A DNA stretch of 64,000 nucleotides from Ruminococcaceae bacterium KH2T8 (GCA_900111435.1 FOIY01000004.1:186001-250000), one strand, 5' to 3'. Shown: positions 7,023 through 16,444, numbered from the stretch's first letter. Numbers and translations are program-made. The notes: generated by a model not told the origin, from the sequence alone.

Positions 7023-9311
7023 ATGTACGGCAATAAGATCGACAATCTCATAAAGCTAAAGGAGAGCGGGATAAACGTTCCTGCTTTTACCGTCGTGCCG
7101 TACGACAAGGCGCGACTTGATGAGCCTGAGTTTGAATATCCGTCAGACGGTGAACGCTTTGCCGTAAGAAGCTCATCTAATGTCGAAGACGGTGATCAGA
7201 TGAGCTTTGCGGGACAGTTCGATACATTCTTAAATGTCGAAAGATCTGATGTTGCCGGCAAGATCAGGGAAGCAGTAGCATCGACTGACAACGACAGCGT
7301 TATCTCTTACGCAAAAGATCACGGTATCTCCGCTGAAAGTATAAAGATGAATGTCCTGATCCAGGATATGGTCGATGCGGATCTCTCGGGGGTCATATTC
7401 ACGAGTAATCCGCAGGGCATACTGAACGAGAGCGTTATCACGGTCGGAAGAGGCCTCGGTGAAGGCGTCGTATCGGGAAGGACCGACACGACTTCCTACT
7501 ACTGTAACCGCACTGATGATATCTATTATTACGAAGGTGAAGATGACCTTTTGGGAGAAGAAAAGATCAGTGAACTCTTATCTGTCGCGGATAAGATCAA
7601 GGATATCTTTGACGCCCCGACGGACATAGAATTCTCGATCAAAGATGATGAGATATTTGTCCTTCAGTCGCGAAAGATAACAACGCTTCATTCGGATGAT
7701 CCTCTGATCCTCGATAACAGCAACATCGTTGAGAGCTACCCCGGGATCTCGCTGCCGCTTACGACCTCATTTGTCGATCTCGTATACAGCGGAGTATTCA
7801 GAGGAGTATGCGCGCGCGTTCTCAAGAACGATAAGGAGCTCTCAAAGCACGAAGATGTATTTCTCAACATGACAGGTCACGTTAACGGCCGCGTCTACTA
7901 TAAGATCAGCAACTGGTATACGGTCCTTAAATTCCTGCCTTTCAGCGGGAAGATAATACCCGTATGGCAGGAGATGCTCGGCGTAAGAAATAAGAGCTAT
8001 AACGGGGACGATGTGGATATCGGTCCGTTCGTCCGCGCGATGACATATATCAACTCATTTCATGAGCTCATCAGGGTCCCGAAGAACATGAAGGATCTTA
8101 ACGAAAGATTCATCGCGATAAATGAAGATTTCTACTTCAAGTACAGATCGGACATGAGTCCTGTAGAGCTCGTATCGATGTTCAACGATATAAAAGTTAA
8201 GCTCTTTGACTGCTGGGACGTGACGCTCCTTAATGACCTTTATGCATTCATCTTCACGGGGCTCTTAAAGTCGAGGATGAAGAAGAGATACGGTAAGGAT
8301 GAAAAGGAGATAAATGCCTATATAAGCGGTATCTCCGATATCGAGAGCATGAAGCCCGTTATCGCCATGACAAAGCTCGCGCTCGATAAAGATACGATGT
8401 CCAAAGACGAATATGAGGCTGCGAAGAAGGAATATATCCGTCTGTACGGCGACCGTAATCTCGAAGAATTAAAGCTCGAGAGCAGGACATTCAGGAGCAA
8501 CCCCGAACTGCTCGATGAACGTATAGACAGCTGTCGAAGAGATATGACCAGACTTCGCGCGAACGCGGATTCTTTCGCGAAGGTTAAGGAGAGAGGCGAC
8601 AGGTATGATCTGCTGACGAGATCTTTCGTTAAGAGGGCGTCACTCGGCATATACAACCGTGAGATCTCAAGACTCAACAGGAGCCGTATCTACGGTATCG
8701 TAAGGCTCATTACGGATACTCTGGCGATCAGATATGTGGAGCAGGGACTTATAGCTGATGCAGGCGATATCTACTATCTTACGGTAGATGAGATGCTCGA
8801 TCTTTCTAAGGATCCGACCGATATGAAGGAACGCGTAGCATCGCGTAAGAGTGACTACGATCTTTACCGAAAGCTCCCTGCTTATTCGCGATTGATATTT
8901 GAAAAGGATGAGTTCAGTAAGAGCCATGCGAGAGTCAACTCATATGTTCGCGAGACGAAGGCTTCCGAGCTTATTGGCGTACCGTGTTCGGGAGGTATCG
9001 CGGAGGGGGAAGCTCTCGTGATAAAAGATCCGAAGGATACGTTGGATGTAGAGGGGAAGATACTCATAACTAAGATGACGGACCCCGGGTGGGTATTCCT
9101 TCTTACTTCGGCAAAAGGAGTCATATCGGAGAAGGGTTCGCTCCTTTCGCATACGGCGATAATATCAAGGGAATTAGGTGTCCCGTCTATAGTCGGAGTA
9201 AAGGATCTGACGGAGATCATACATACGGGTGATCAGATCAGGATGAACGGTGATAACGGCAAGATCGAGATAATAAGAAGAGGTGCAGCGGATGAAGCTC
9301 ATAAAGTTTGA
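7023..9311 (+). CDS. Rifampin-phosphotransferase-like ATP dikinase, copy 2
   Basis: 762 residues, same plan as the protein at 2142 but with a shortened N-terminus. The ATP-grasp part shows NKIDNLIKLKESGINVPAF (3-22), AVRSSSNVEDGDQMSFAGQ (47-65) and DIEFSIKDDEIFVLQSRKIT. The middle ~440 residues differ from the first copy and are unrecognised. The C-terminal phosphohistidine domain has SEKGSLLSHTAIISRELGVP with the catalytic His at 710. No PEP-binding barrel follows. Presumed to move a phosphoryl group from ATP to a small molecule or lipid, with AMP and phosphate released. Two diverged copies in one operon suggest two phosphorylation steps or a heteromer. One nucleotide after the upstream stop. 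Confidence 0.83.
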   Translation: MYGNKIDNLIKLKESGINVPAFTVVPYDKARLDEPEFEYPSDGERFAVRSSSNVEDGDQMSFAGQFDTFLNVERSDVAGKIREAVASTDNDSVISYAKDHGISAESIKMNVLIQDMVDADLSGVIFTSNPQGILNESVITVGRGLGEGVVSGRTDTTSYYCNRTDDIYYYEGEDDLLGEEKISELLSVADKIKDIFDAPTDIEFSIKDDEIFVLQSRKITTLHSDDPLILDNSNIVESYPGISLPLTTSFVDLVYSGVFRGVCARVLKNDKELSKHEDVFLNMTGHVNGRVYYKISNWYTVLKFLPFSGKIIPVWQEMLGVRNKSYNGDDVDIGPFVRAMTYINSFHELIRVPKNMKDLNERFIAINEDFYFKYRSDMSPVELVSMFNDIKVKLFDCWDVTLLNDLYAFIFTGLLKSRMKKRYGKDEKEINAYISGISDIESMKPVIAMTKLALDKDTMSKDEYEAAKKEYIRLYGDRNLEELKLESRTFRSNPELLDERIDSCRRDMTRLRANADSFAKVKERGDRYDLLTRSFVKRASLGIYNREISRLNRSRIYGIVRLITDTLAIRYVEQGLIADAGDIYYLTVDEMLDLSKDPTDMKERVASRKSDYDLYRKLPAYSRLIFEKDEFSKSHARVNSYVRETKASELIGVPCSGGIAEGEALVIKDPKDTLDVEGKILITKMTDPGWVFLLTSAKGVISEKGSLLSHTAIISRELGVPSIVGVKDLTEIIHTGDQIRMNGDNGKIEIIRRGAADEAHKV

Positions 9312-10362
9312 TAAGGAAGAAGAATACATAAAGGGATTTACCGGACTTCCGGTGAAGCTCTACGGAAAGAAAGACAATATGGAGGATCCTTCCTCTATGC
9401 GCAAGATCCTTCTCGGAGAGCATCCTCTGTGTAAGTATTTCGCGCTCGATAAATATCTTGTTACTGATGATCAGGGAACGGTCGCAGGGCGCTTTTGTAT
9501 CACGACATACGAAGGTGATGATACTGCATATATCGGGTATTTCGAATGCATAGATGATAAGGCTGTTGCGAAGTTCCTCTTTGACAGCGCATACGATATC
9601 TGTAAGTCGAAGGGATATAAGAGGATCGAAGGTCCCGTTGATTCGTCTTTCTGGATCAAGTACAGGCTCAAGATAAACAGGTTCGGATCACCTTATACGG
9701 GGGAGCCTTATAACAGGGAATACTACTTCGACCTCTTTAAGGATAACGGCTATGAAGTGAAGGAGCATTATACATCTCATGCATTCAGGGCCATCGATGA
9801 TTCGTATCAGAATGAGATCTACGAAGAGAGGTTCAAAGAGTTCCTCGCGCATGGCTATGAGATCAGAAGTCCGGGGCCCGGAGAGTTCTCTACCGCGATA
9901 GAAGATGTGTACAGACTGGTCACGGATCTTTACAGTGATTTTCCGATCTTCAAGGACGTACAGAAAGAGGATTTCTGCGAAGTATTTAAGAGCTATGAGC
10001 AGATCATGGATATGAGCATGACGAAGATCGCTTACTTCGAAGGAAAGGCAGTCGGATTCTATGTCTCGATCCCCGATTACGGCAACCTCGTATACCATAC
10101 GGGTAACCCCGTAAATATCCTGAAGATCTTAAAGCTCAAAAAGAAGCCTGAGCGATATGTAATGCTCTATATGGGCGTAGATCAGGCGCACCGAGGTCTC
10201 GGTAAGGCTCTCGTATACGCGATAATGAAGGAGCTCATGAAGAGCAAAGTATCGAGTATCGGAGCGCTGATGCGTGACGGTAAGAAGACACAGGAATATG
10301 CGGCAGATGACATCACGGATGTCTATGAATATGTACTATTGGAAAGGAAGATAGGTGAGTAA
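9292..10362 (+). CDS. GNAT-fold acyltransferase-like protein
   Basis: 356 residues. Weakly GNAT-like: AYIGYFECIDDKAVAKFLFDSA, then GYKRIEGPVDSSFWIKYRLK (a GP(M/V)-type loop seen in a family of large GNAT proteins), and a C-terminal YMGVDQAHRGLGKALVYAIM that reads as an acetyl-CoA/acyl-CoA motif (HRGLGKAL). It probably N- or O-acylates a small molecule. ATG 9292 is preferred over an in-frame GTG at 9283 because AGAAGAGG lies 8 nt before it. It overlaps the dikinase gene by 20 nt. With the adjacent AMP-forming ligase it may form an acyl activation/transfer pair. Confidence 0.72.
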   Translation: MKLIKFDKEEEYIKGFTGLPVKLYGKKDNMEDPSSMRKILLGEHPLCKYFALDKYLVTDDQGTVAGRFCITTYEGDDTAYIGYFECIDDKAVAKFLFDSAYDICKSKGYKRIEGPVDSSFWIKYRLKINRFGSPYTGEPYNREYYFDLFKDNGYEVKEHYTSHAFRAIDDSYQNEIYEERFKEFLAHGYEIRSPGPGEFSTAIEDVYRLVTDLYSDFPIFKDVQKEDFCEVFKSYEQIMDMSMTKIAYFEGKAVGFYVSIPDYGNLVYHTGNPVNILKILKLKKKPERYVMLYMGVDQAHRGLGKALVYAIMKELMKSKVSSIGALMRDGKKTQEYAADDITDVYEYVLLERKIGE

Positions 10363-10363
10363 T

Positions 10364-11821
10364 ATGAATGAACTTGAACGTATCCTCAGAGCTGATAATG
10401 AGAAGTGGCACGATAGGGAATACCTCTTCGAGATGAAGGAAGGAAAATACGAAGGCATCACTTTCGGTGAATATATCGAGAAGGTAAGCTATGCCGCGAA
10501 CTATTTTGTCGCGAACGGATTCAAGGGAAGCAACATCGGTATATACAGTCCCAACTCGATCGCCTGGATGATCCTCGACGTAGCGATAATGAACTACGTC
10601 GGAATAAGCGTAGGACTTAATAAGGACTGGATCGGAGATAATCTCGAATATTCGATCAGGAAGTGCGACATTAAATGCCTCCTTTACAGCAGTGCAATGA
10701 AGGATAAAGTGGACGAAGTAAGACCGAAGTTTCCTGATGTCAGATATATCTGCATAGAGGAAGAATTCGATACGATATTAAGTGAAGGAAAGGCAGCTTC
10801 GGAAGGTCTCTTTGCGCTCGAACCTGCTGACGAGGATGCTCCGGTAAAGATCGTATTTACGAGCGGATCCACATCCTTCCCCAAGGCAGTCATGCTCTCG
10901 ATAAAGAATATCTTTTCGAGTTACGAAGCTCTTGCCAAGAGGACACCTCTTAACGAGGACGACGTCTGCTATCTGTTCCTGCCTCTTAATCATACATACG
11001 GCTCTATATTTAATTTCCTTTACTCGCTGGTATTCGGATTTAAGATCTACCTGACCGGAAAGATATCAGAGATGGCTCAGGAGATGGCTGTCGCAAAGCC
11101 TACCGTATTCTGCGCGGTACCTCTCGTATTCTTAAGGTTCAGTGATGCTGCCGACCAGTACGGAGTACCTCTCAAGGCTCTACTCGGCGGAAGGCTTAAG
11201 TATCTCTTCTGCGGCGGATCTAACCTGCCTCACGAGATCAGGCAGAAGTATATCGATCAGGGAATGCACATGATGAATGCATATGCGCTCTCGGAGACAT
11301 CTTCGGGATTTGCTATCGACTACCCGGATGTAGACGATCTTGACAGCGCGGGAACGCTCCTTGAGTATGTCGATGCCAAGGTCGTAGATCCTGACGAAGA
11401 CGGTATCGGTGAACTTGCCATCAAGGGACCTAATGTATTTCAGGGTTATCTCAATGACGAGGAAGCAACGAAGAGGGCTTTCGATCCTGACGGATATTTC
11501 CTTACGGGCGACCTTGGTAAGATCATCGACAATAAGGTCTATGTAAAGGGCAGAAAAGATACGATGCTCGTCCTTATAAACGGTGAGAATGTATCTTCAA
11601 ATAGGATCTCGGAGAAGGTTAAGTCCGCCGATGACAGGATAGCATCGGTAAAGTCCTATATAAGAGACGAGGAGCTTACCTGCGATATCTTTGTAAAGGA
11701 TAAGAGCTTCATAGAAGGTGACTGGCAGTCCGTGATAGACAGGGTAAATGAGGATCTGTCCAAATATGAGAAGATCCGAAAGTTCAATGTCATGGATATC
11801 AGCGCTCTTTTGAAGGGCTGA
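10364..11821 (+). CDS. AMP-dependent acyl/aryl-CoA synthetase-like ligase
   Basis: 485 residues of the ANL superfamily. The ATP/AMP P-loop is KIVFTSGSTSFPKAVML (~residues 161-177); further motifs are YALSETSSGFAIDYP (A5), GELAIKGPNVFQGYL, and DGYFLTGDLGKIIDNKVYVKGR (A7/A8). The terminal Lys motif is weak; KYEKIRKFNVMD lies close to the usual position. It should activate a carboxylic acid as acyl-AMP, then pass it to CoA or another acceptor. AGGTGA before ATG 10364 favours this start, though GTG 10355 is possible. Last gene of the operon. Confidence 0.85.
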   Translation: MNELERILRADNEKWHDREYLFEMKEGKYEGITFGEYIEKVSYAANYFVANGFKGSNIGIYSPNSIAWMILDVAIMNYVGISVGLNKDWIGDNLEYSIRKCDIKCLLYSSAMKDKVDEVRPKFPDVRYICIEEEFDTILSEGKAASEGLFALEPADEDAPVKIVFTSGSTSFPKAVMLSIKNIFSSYEALAKRTPLNEDDVCYLFLPLNHTYGSIFNFLYSLVFGFKIYLTGKISEMAQEMAVAKPTVFCAVPLVFLRFSDAADQYGVPLKALLGGRLKYLFCGGSNLPHEIRQKYIDQGMHMMNAYALSETSSGFAIDYPDVDDLDSAGTLLEYVDAKVVDPDEDGIGELAIKGPNVFQGYLNDEEATKRAFDPDGYFLTGDLGKIIDNKVYVKGRKDTMLVLINGENVSSNRISEKVKSADDRIASVKSYIRDEELTCDIFVKDKSFIEGDWQSVIDRVNEDLSKYEKIRKFNVMDISALLKG

Positions 11822-11828
11822 TAAAAAG

Positions 11829-11848
11829 TGTAACAAAGTTACATTTTT
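11829..11848 (+). terminator. Intrinsic terminator of the lipid operon
   Basis: TGTAAC-AAA-GTTACA followed by TTTTT, 8 nt after the ligase stop. The short 6-bp stem and tight loop with a U-run are a usable rho-independent terminator, backed up by the longer hairpin downstream. Confidence 0.65.
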
Positions 11849-11867
11849 GACCCGGAACGATATAAAA

Positions 11868-11907
11868 GATCCCCGGAAAGCCACAGGAGGGCGGGCTTTC
11901 GGGGATC
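11868..11907. terminator. Second hairpin behind the lipid operon
   Basis: GATCCCCGGAAAGCC (11868-11882) pairs with GGCTTTCGGGGATC (11894-11907) with one bulged base. There is no clear U-run on either side. Between it and the stop of the minus-strand gene at 12032 I see nothing else. Confidence 0.5.
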
Positions 11908-12031
11908 AATCATATATGCGGGTCGTATCAGGTGGTTCCGTGTTCTGTTTCTATGGTTACATCTTACAGAGGGAGATTAAATACAACGTCAATATGAGTT
12001 TAAGAAAATTCCCGATCGGGTAAAGAAAAGT

Positions 12032-13330
12032 TTAAGCGATATAGAGTACCTTGATGCAGGCATTATTCGGTGCCTCGGTTATCGTCGCGCGGTCCCTGTA
12101 GGTAAGTCCCATCAAAGTCTCGCGAGTCTCACAGCTGAAATCCATCTGATCCGCTATGCCGTCCGTGCTCATATCGACCCATTCTCCGTCTAAATAGATA
12201 TAGGATTGTCCTTCCTCTATGGAAGCATAAAATCCTCTTACGGTTCCGACGTAATCGCCGCCTAAAGGCGACAGATCCGTCTCGATACTTGACCCCTCAA
12301 CGGGAGCTCCCTCGGGGAATCTGACTACAACGGTATATCGACCGACATCTATGGGTTCATCGAGCTCTATCGTATGGTAGCCGATATATTCGAATGTCTG
12401 CTCCTTAGTGCAGATAAGATCTCCGAATTCACCATCGTAGATCTCTACCGTTAGCGTCTGATCGGATCCTGTGGTATAGGTGCCGATCGCTCCTATAGTA
12501 CCTTCGTGATCGAACACATTCGCGACGGCGGTTTCGCCTTCCGTAACTGCCACTGCCTGTACTCCGGCTTCGTAAGATAAGACCTCGGTATATTCATCGG
12601 AGAGAATGTAATCGCATACGCCGTACAGGGGTGTGTCGTAGGAGATCCAGTAAAAGCCTTCGTCTCCGAAATCGGTGCCCTGCGAGTCCTGGATGAGCCA
12701 TGCTCCGTTCGAAGCAGCGGGCGGATCGAATGTATCAGCCGGATAATCGTCATCCCAGCCGACAACTGTGACCATATGATGTGTCAGCCTGAATTCGGCA
12801 TTCGGTACGTTATAGGTGGCGTTTTCCTGTATGGATTCAAATTGATCTGAATCGGGAACTATCAAGGCCGTCAAGGCTCCGTTGTTCCTGATCCTGTCCT
12901 GAAGCACTTCGGTGTCGGCCGATGAGAGATCATCGGCTTCGACCAGTATGCAACCGTTTATATCGTGACTTGAAGCTGCTTCGATCACCATGATCTGATG
13001 ACCTCCTGCCAGCTGGAGATTGTTACTGTAATTTCCCTCGGTGCCGCTTTCCGCATCTCCGCTGAATGCCAGAAGAGACAGATAGTCGATATCGATCTCG
13101 TCGTCTATACCTCTTGTCAGCATGAGGTTATACTGCATGGCGGTAGCGCCGGAGCAGGCCCAGCATAACGCATCCGATTGAGCGGTAACGGGCACGCTGT
13201 AGCCTTCTTCTATAAGCGAGAATCCGTGTCCCGACTTAAAAGGTTCATACGGACCTTTCTGAAGGAGACTGCACGAATTAAGCAGCATGAGGGAAGTAAT
13301 AACGATACTTGAAATGATCTTCTTTTTCAT
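12032..13330 (-). CDS. Papain-like (C1) cysteine peptidase lipoprotein
   Basis: 432 residues. A lipoprotein signal peptide (MKKKIISS ... LMLLNSC, lipidated Cys20) anchors it to the outer face of the membrane. The papain-family core runs from ~45 to 240: SVPVTAQSDALCWACSGATA with nucleophile Cys56, THHMVTVVGWDDDY with His185, and NGAWLIQDSQGTDFGDEGFYWIS. In this last motif the usual Asn of (K)NSWG is Asp215 and the Trp is Gln217, so the third catalytic residue is replaced. Residues ~260-385 look like a beta-sandwich of the type found after bacterial C1 peptidases. The role may be surface peptide processing or binding. Confidence 0.85.
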   Translation of the reverse strand: MKKKIISSIVITSLMLLNSCSLLQKGPYEPFKSGHGFSLIEEGYSVPVTAQSDALCWACSGATAMQYNLMLTRGIDDEIDIDYLSLLAFSGDAESGTEGNYSNNLQLAGGHQIMVIEAASSHDINGCILVEADDLSSADTEVLQDRIRNNGALTALIVPDSDQFESIQENATYNVPNAEFRLTHHMVTVVGWDDDYPADTFDPPAASNGAWLIQDSQGTDFGDEGFYWISYDTPLYGVCDYILSDEYTEVLSYEAGVQAVAVTEGETAVANVFDHEGTIGAIGTYTTGSDQTLTVEIYDGEFGDLICTKEQTFEYIGYHTIELDEPIDVGRYTVVVRFPEGAPVEGSSIETDLSPLGGDYVGTVRGFYASIEEGQSYIYLDGEWVDMSTDGIADQMDFSCETRETLMGLTYRDRATITEAPNNACIKVLYIA

Positions 13331-13425
13331 AAGCGATCCCCTATTCTTTATGAGAATAGTTTAATCGTGAGCGAGCTTATCAAAAACCAGTCACATTCAA
13401 GTTGTGTACATGACTGAATATAACA

Positions 13426-13459
13426 AACCTCCGCGAGAGCGTGATCTCTCACGGAGGTT
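13426..13459 (-). terminator. Hairpin terminator behind the HTH gene
   Basis: AACCTCCGCGAGAG (13426-13439) pairs with CTCTCACGGAGGTT (13446-13459), one wobble, 6-nt loop. Read on the minus strand, the stem is followed by TGTTATATT. It separates the regulator at 13487 from the peptidase gene downstream. Confidence 0.65.
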
Positions 13460-13486
13460 ATGAGTTTGTAGATTTGACCCGCTTTA

Positions 13487-14533
13487 TTACGAGAACTTAC
13501 CGTAGTAACCGATCTCTCTGTCGAGTATGGCGATACTCTCTTTCTTGAGTTCGTCGGAGATACCCGCCATTTCGTTGACCTCATTAACGAATGCCGAATA
13601 AACCTCTGCTGCCTTAGCATCATCACCTGCCTTCTTGAGCGCGATCATCTTGTGGAAAGCATTCATGTATCTTATATGCATATAGTCCTTGCTGTCGATC
13701 GCATCAAGCCTTGTTGCAAATGCTTCGATAATCCCGTCGCACCATGAGATCATCTCCAGAGCTTCATCCTTATTGCCCCACCATCCGTAGTTTTGAGCTA
13801 CCGTGTAGAACTGGCGTGCGACAGTACTGAAGAGAAGTCTGTTCTTACTGTCGATCACTTCCTTCATCTGATCAAAGCCCTTATCGAAATAAACCGTTTC
13901 CATTTCGAGTACTTCTCTGTTGCATGTCGAGTTGAGTCCCGGAAGTACGTTTATGTGCTCCTTGGCTTTATCGAAATCCTTCATGTGGATGTATATCCAG
14001 GCGATCGAATAGTGAGTCTTATCGATGAGGTCTCTGTCCGTGCAGTGGCTGATCAGATATGTACCTTTCTTGATGCTGTCTTTGAAGATCTCAAGGATAT
14101 GATCGTCCTGATCCTTGTAGCATCCTTCGAGCTTCTCGTCCCAGTACATGCTGAGGCTTCCGGTCTGCTGCACATAATCCTTGACTATCTCATAGTTTCC
14201 GGGATGGATATTCGTCTCGGTAGAGAGATATTCGCAGATCTTGAGCTTACTGCCTGCACGGTCCTTCTCATCGTACATATTCCTGACCGTTTCCTTGATC
14301 CTGTTCGTAACTTCGCTGTCTTCGCGGATCATGTCATAGCCTAAGAGCGCGTCGGTACTGACTCCGAGGATCTGTGCCAGGGGAATGATCATTGCCACAT
14401 CCGGCATGCCGACTTCCGATTCCCATCTGCTCACCGCCTGAGGCGTGACATTAAGAAGTCCTGCGAGCTCCTCCTGAGTAAGTCCCTTATTCTTTCGAAA
14501 AGCCTTTATGTTGTTTCCTAAACTGTTGTTCAT
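13487..14533 (-). CDS. XRE-family HTH regulator with helical repeat tail
   Basis: 348 residues. Residues ~8-62 form a Cro/C1-type helix-turn-helix (IKAFRKNKGLTQEELAGLLN, then TPQAVSRWESEVGMPD). The remaining ~280 residues are helical, with tetratricopeptide-like character (SIAWIYIHMKDFDKAKEHI, QFYTVAQNYGWWGNKDEALEMI). Such proteins often bind a peptide or partner protein through the repeats, as in Rgg/PlcR-type regulators, though no peptide gene is evident here. It is transcribed divergently from the ABC transporter at 14673, which may be its target. The 139-bp intergenic region holds a small palindrome CAACG-TAG-CGTTG at 14604-14616. Confidence 0.85.
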   Translation of the reverse strand: MNNSLGNNIKAFRKNKGLTQEELAGLLNVTPQAVSRWESEVGMPDVAMIIPLAQILGVSTDALLGYDMIREDSEVTNRIKETVRNMYDEKDRAGSKLKICEYLSTETNIHPGNYEIVKDYVQQTGSLSMYWDEKLEGCYKDQDDHILEIFKDSIKKGTYLISHCTDRDLIDKTHYSIAWIYIHMKDFDKAKEHINVLPGLNSTCNREVLEMETVYFDKGFDQMKEVIDSKNRLLFSTVARQFYTVAQNYGWWGNKDEALEMISWCDGIIEAFATRLDAIDSKDYMHIRYMNAFHKMIALKKAGDDAKAAEVYSAFVNEVNEMAGISDELKKESIAILDREIGYYGKFS

Positions 14534-14672
14534 CTTATCTGTCCTCCGATCTGTTTATCGGTACCGTGATCTCATGATAATCTCTGCCGCGGATAAAGAC
14601 AAACAACGTAGCGTTGAGGACGACTCAATGAGGTTTATTGACTGATCAGATTCTTAATGGTAGAAACAGAAC

Positions 14673-16403
14673 ATGAAAAACAATCTTAAGAGAATGCTAA
14701 GTTACTATAAGCCCTATCTCGGAACCTTCTTCCTTGATATGTTCTTTGCTATCGTGTCATCCGTGATAGCACTGGTGATCCCGCTTGCAGTAAGGACGAT
14801 CACTGCGGAGATCCCGAACATGACACCCGAGTCCGGGCTTCACAAGATCTATGCGATAGGCGCACTCCTGATCGCTCTGGTGATCATTCAGTTCATCGCA
14901 AATTACTATATCTCATATGTAGGTCACGTGATGGGCGCGAAGATGGAATACGACATGCGTGCGGAGATATTCTCGCACTATCAGAAGCTGTCTTTTTCCT
15001 TCTTCGACGATCAGAAGGTAGGTCAGCTCATGAGCAGGATCACGAGCGATCTTTTTGAGATCACCGAGCTCCTGCATCACGGTCCCGAGAATATCGTCAT
15101 ATCGCTTATAAAGATCGCGGGTGCTTTCGTGATACTTGCGGGTATCAGCGGCTATCTTTCCATCGCCGCCTTTATCATGCTGCCGTTCATGTTCGCGTTC
15201 GCTTATATCCTCAATAAGAGGATGAGAAGAGCATTCAGGCAGAACAGGGTAAAGATCGCCGAGATCAATACTCAGATCGAAGATAATCTGTCTGGTATCA
15301 GGGTAGTTAAATCCTTCGCGAACGAAGATATCGAGAGGGAGAAGTTCAAGGTTGGAAATGACGGATTCCTCGCGGCGAAGAGAGCGAGCTATCTCAACAT
15401 GGGAGTATTCCATTCGGGCATGACCGCTTTTACGCTCCTTATCAACATCATCGTCATCGTGTCAGGCGGTGTTCTCATGACCAAGGGCCTCGTAGCCGTT
15501 CCCGACTTCGTGGCATTTCTTCTTTACATAAATATCTTTACCGAACCCGTAAGGACGCTCGTCGATTTTACCGAGCAGTTCCAGAACGGATATACGGGAT
15601 TTGAGAGGTTCGTCGAGATGATCAGCATAGAGCCTGATATCGAAGACAAAGAAGATGCGGTCGAGCTTACCGACGTCAAAGGTGATATCGAATTCAGCGA
15701 TGTTTCATTTAAGTATAAGGACGGTGCTCACAGAGTCTTGCGCCACATAAACCTCAATGTTCCCGCAGGATCCTATGTCGCTCTCGTCGGATCCTCAGGC
15801 GGCGGAAAGACTACGCTCTGCAGCCTGATCCCGAGGTTTTACGATGTTACGAACGGATCGATAAAGATCGACGGCAAGGACATAAGGGACGTAACATTAA
15901 AGAGCCTTCGCGACAATATCGGTATAGTCCAGCAGGATGTATATCTCTTTGCGGGAACAGTCATCGATAACATAAGTTACGGTCGTCCCGGAGCGACTCG
16001 TGAAGAGATAATCGAAGCGGCAAAGCTCGCCAATGCTCATGACTTTATAATGGGGCTTCCCGAAGGATACGATACGGATATCGGACAGCGAGGCGTCAAG
16101 CTCTCCGGAGGCCAGAAACAGCGTATCTCGATCGCAAGAGTATTCCTTAAAAATCCTCCGATACTCATCTTCGATGAGGCTACGAGCGCACTTGATAACG
16201 AAAGTGAGAATATCGTAAAGGAATCGCTCGAGAGGCTCGCCAAGGACAGGACGACGCTCGTTATCGCACACCGTCTGTCGACCATCCGAAATGCGGAGCG
16301 CATACTCGTTCTTACGGAGAAGGGAATAGAGGAGAGCGGTACGCACGAAGAGCTCATGGCAAAGCAGGGAATATACGCGGCACTTTATAAGTGGAACGAA
16401 TGA
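14673..16403 (+). CDS. ABC exporter, fused membrane and ATPase domains
   Basis: 576 residues, an MsbA/LmrA-like half-transporter that works as a dimer. About six transmembrane helices lie in residues 15-300, including the conserved coupling segment SFFDDQKVGQLMSRITSD. The nucleotide-binding domain follows: Walker A GSSGGGKTTL near 373, signature LSGGQKQR near 476, Walker B ILIFDEATSALD near 496, and the switch His in VIAHRLSTIRNA. It exports a drug, lipid or peptide; the substrate is not predictable. The SD is weak. It is divergent from the HTH regulator at 14533 and ends at a bidirectional terminator. Confidence 0.9.
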   Translation: MKNNLKRMLSYYKPYLGTFFLDMFFAIVSSVIALVIPLAVRTITAEIPNMTPESGLHKIYAIGALLIALVIIQFIANYYISYVGHVMGAKMEYDMRAEIFSHYQKLSFSFFDDQKVGQLMSRITSDLFEITELLHHGPENIVISLIKIAGAFVILAGISGYLSIAAFIMLPFMFAFAYILNKRMRRAFRQNRVKIAEINTQIEDNLSGIRVVKSFANEDIEREKFKVGNDGFLAAKRASYLNMGVFHSGMTAFTLLINIIVIVSGGVLMTKGLVAVPDFVAFLLYINIFTEPVRTLVDFTEQFQNGYTGFERFVEMISIEPDIEDKEDAVELTDVKGDIEFSDVSFKYKDGAHRVLRHINLNVPAGSYVALVGSSGGGKTTLCSLIPRFYDVTNGSIKIDGKDIRDVTLKSLRDNIGIVQQDVYLFAGTVIDNISYGRPGATREEIIEAAKLANAHDFIMGLPEGYDTDIGQRGVKLSGGQKQRISIARVFLKNPPILIFDEATSALDNESENIVKESLERLAKDRTTLVIAHRLSTIRNAERILVLTEKGIEESGTHEELMAKQGIYAALYKWNE

Positions 16404-16412
16404 CAGATAACA

Positions 16413-16444
16413 AACGGGATGCCTCTTTTATGAGACATCCCGTT
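16413..16444. terminator. Bidirectional hairpin terminator
   Basis: AACGGGATGCCTC (16413-16425) pairs with GAGACATCCCGTT (16432-16444), with 6 nt between the arms, followed by CTTATTTTG. It lies between the convergent ABC exporter and CPBP gene. Confidence 0.75.
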
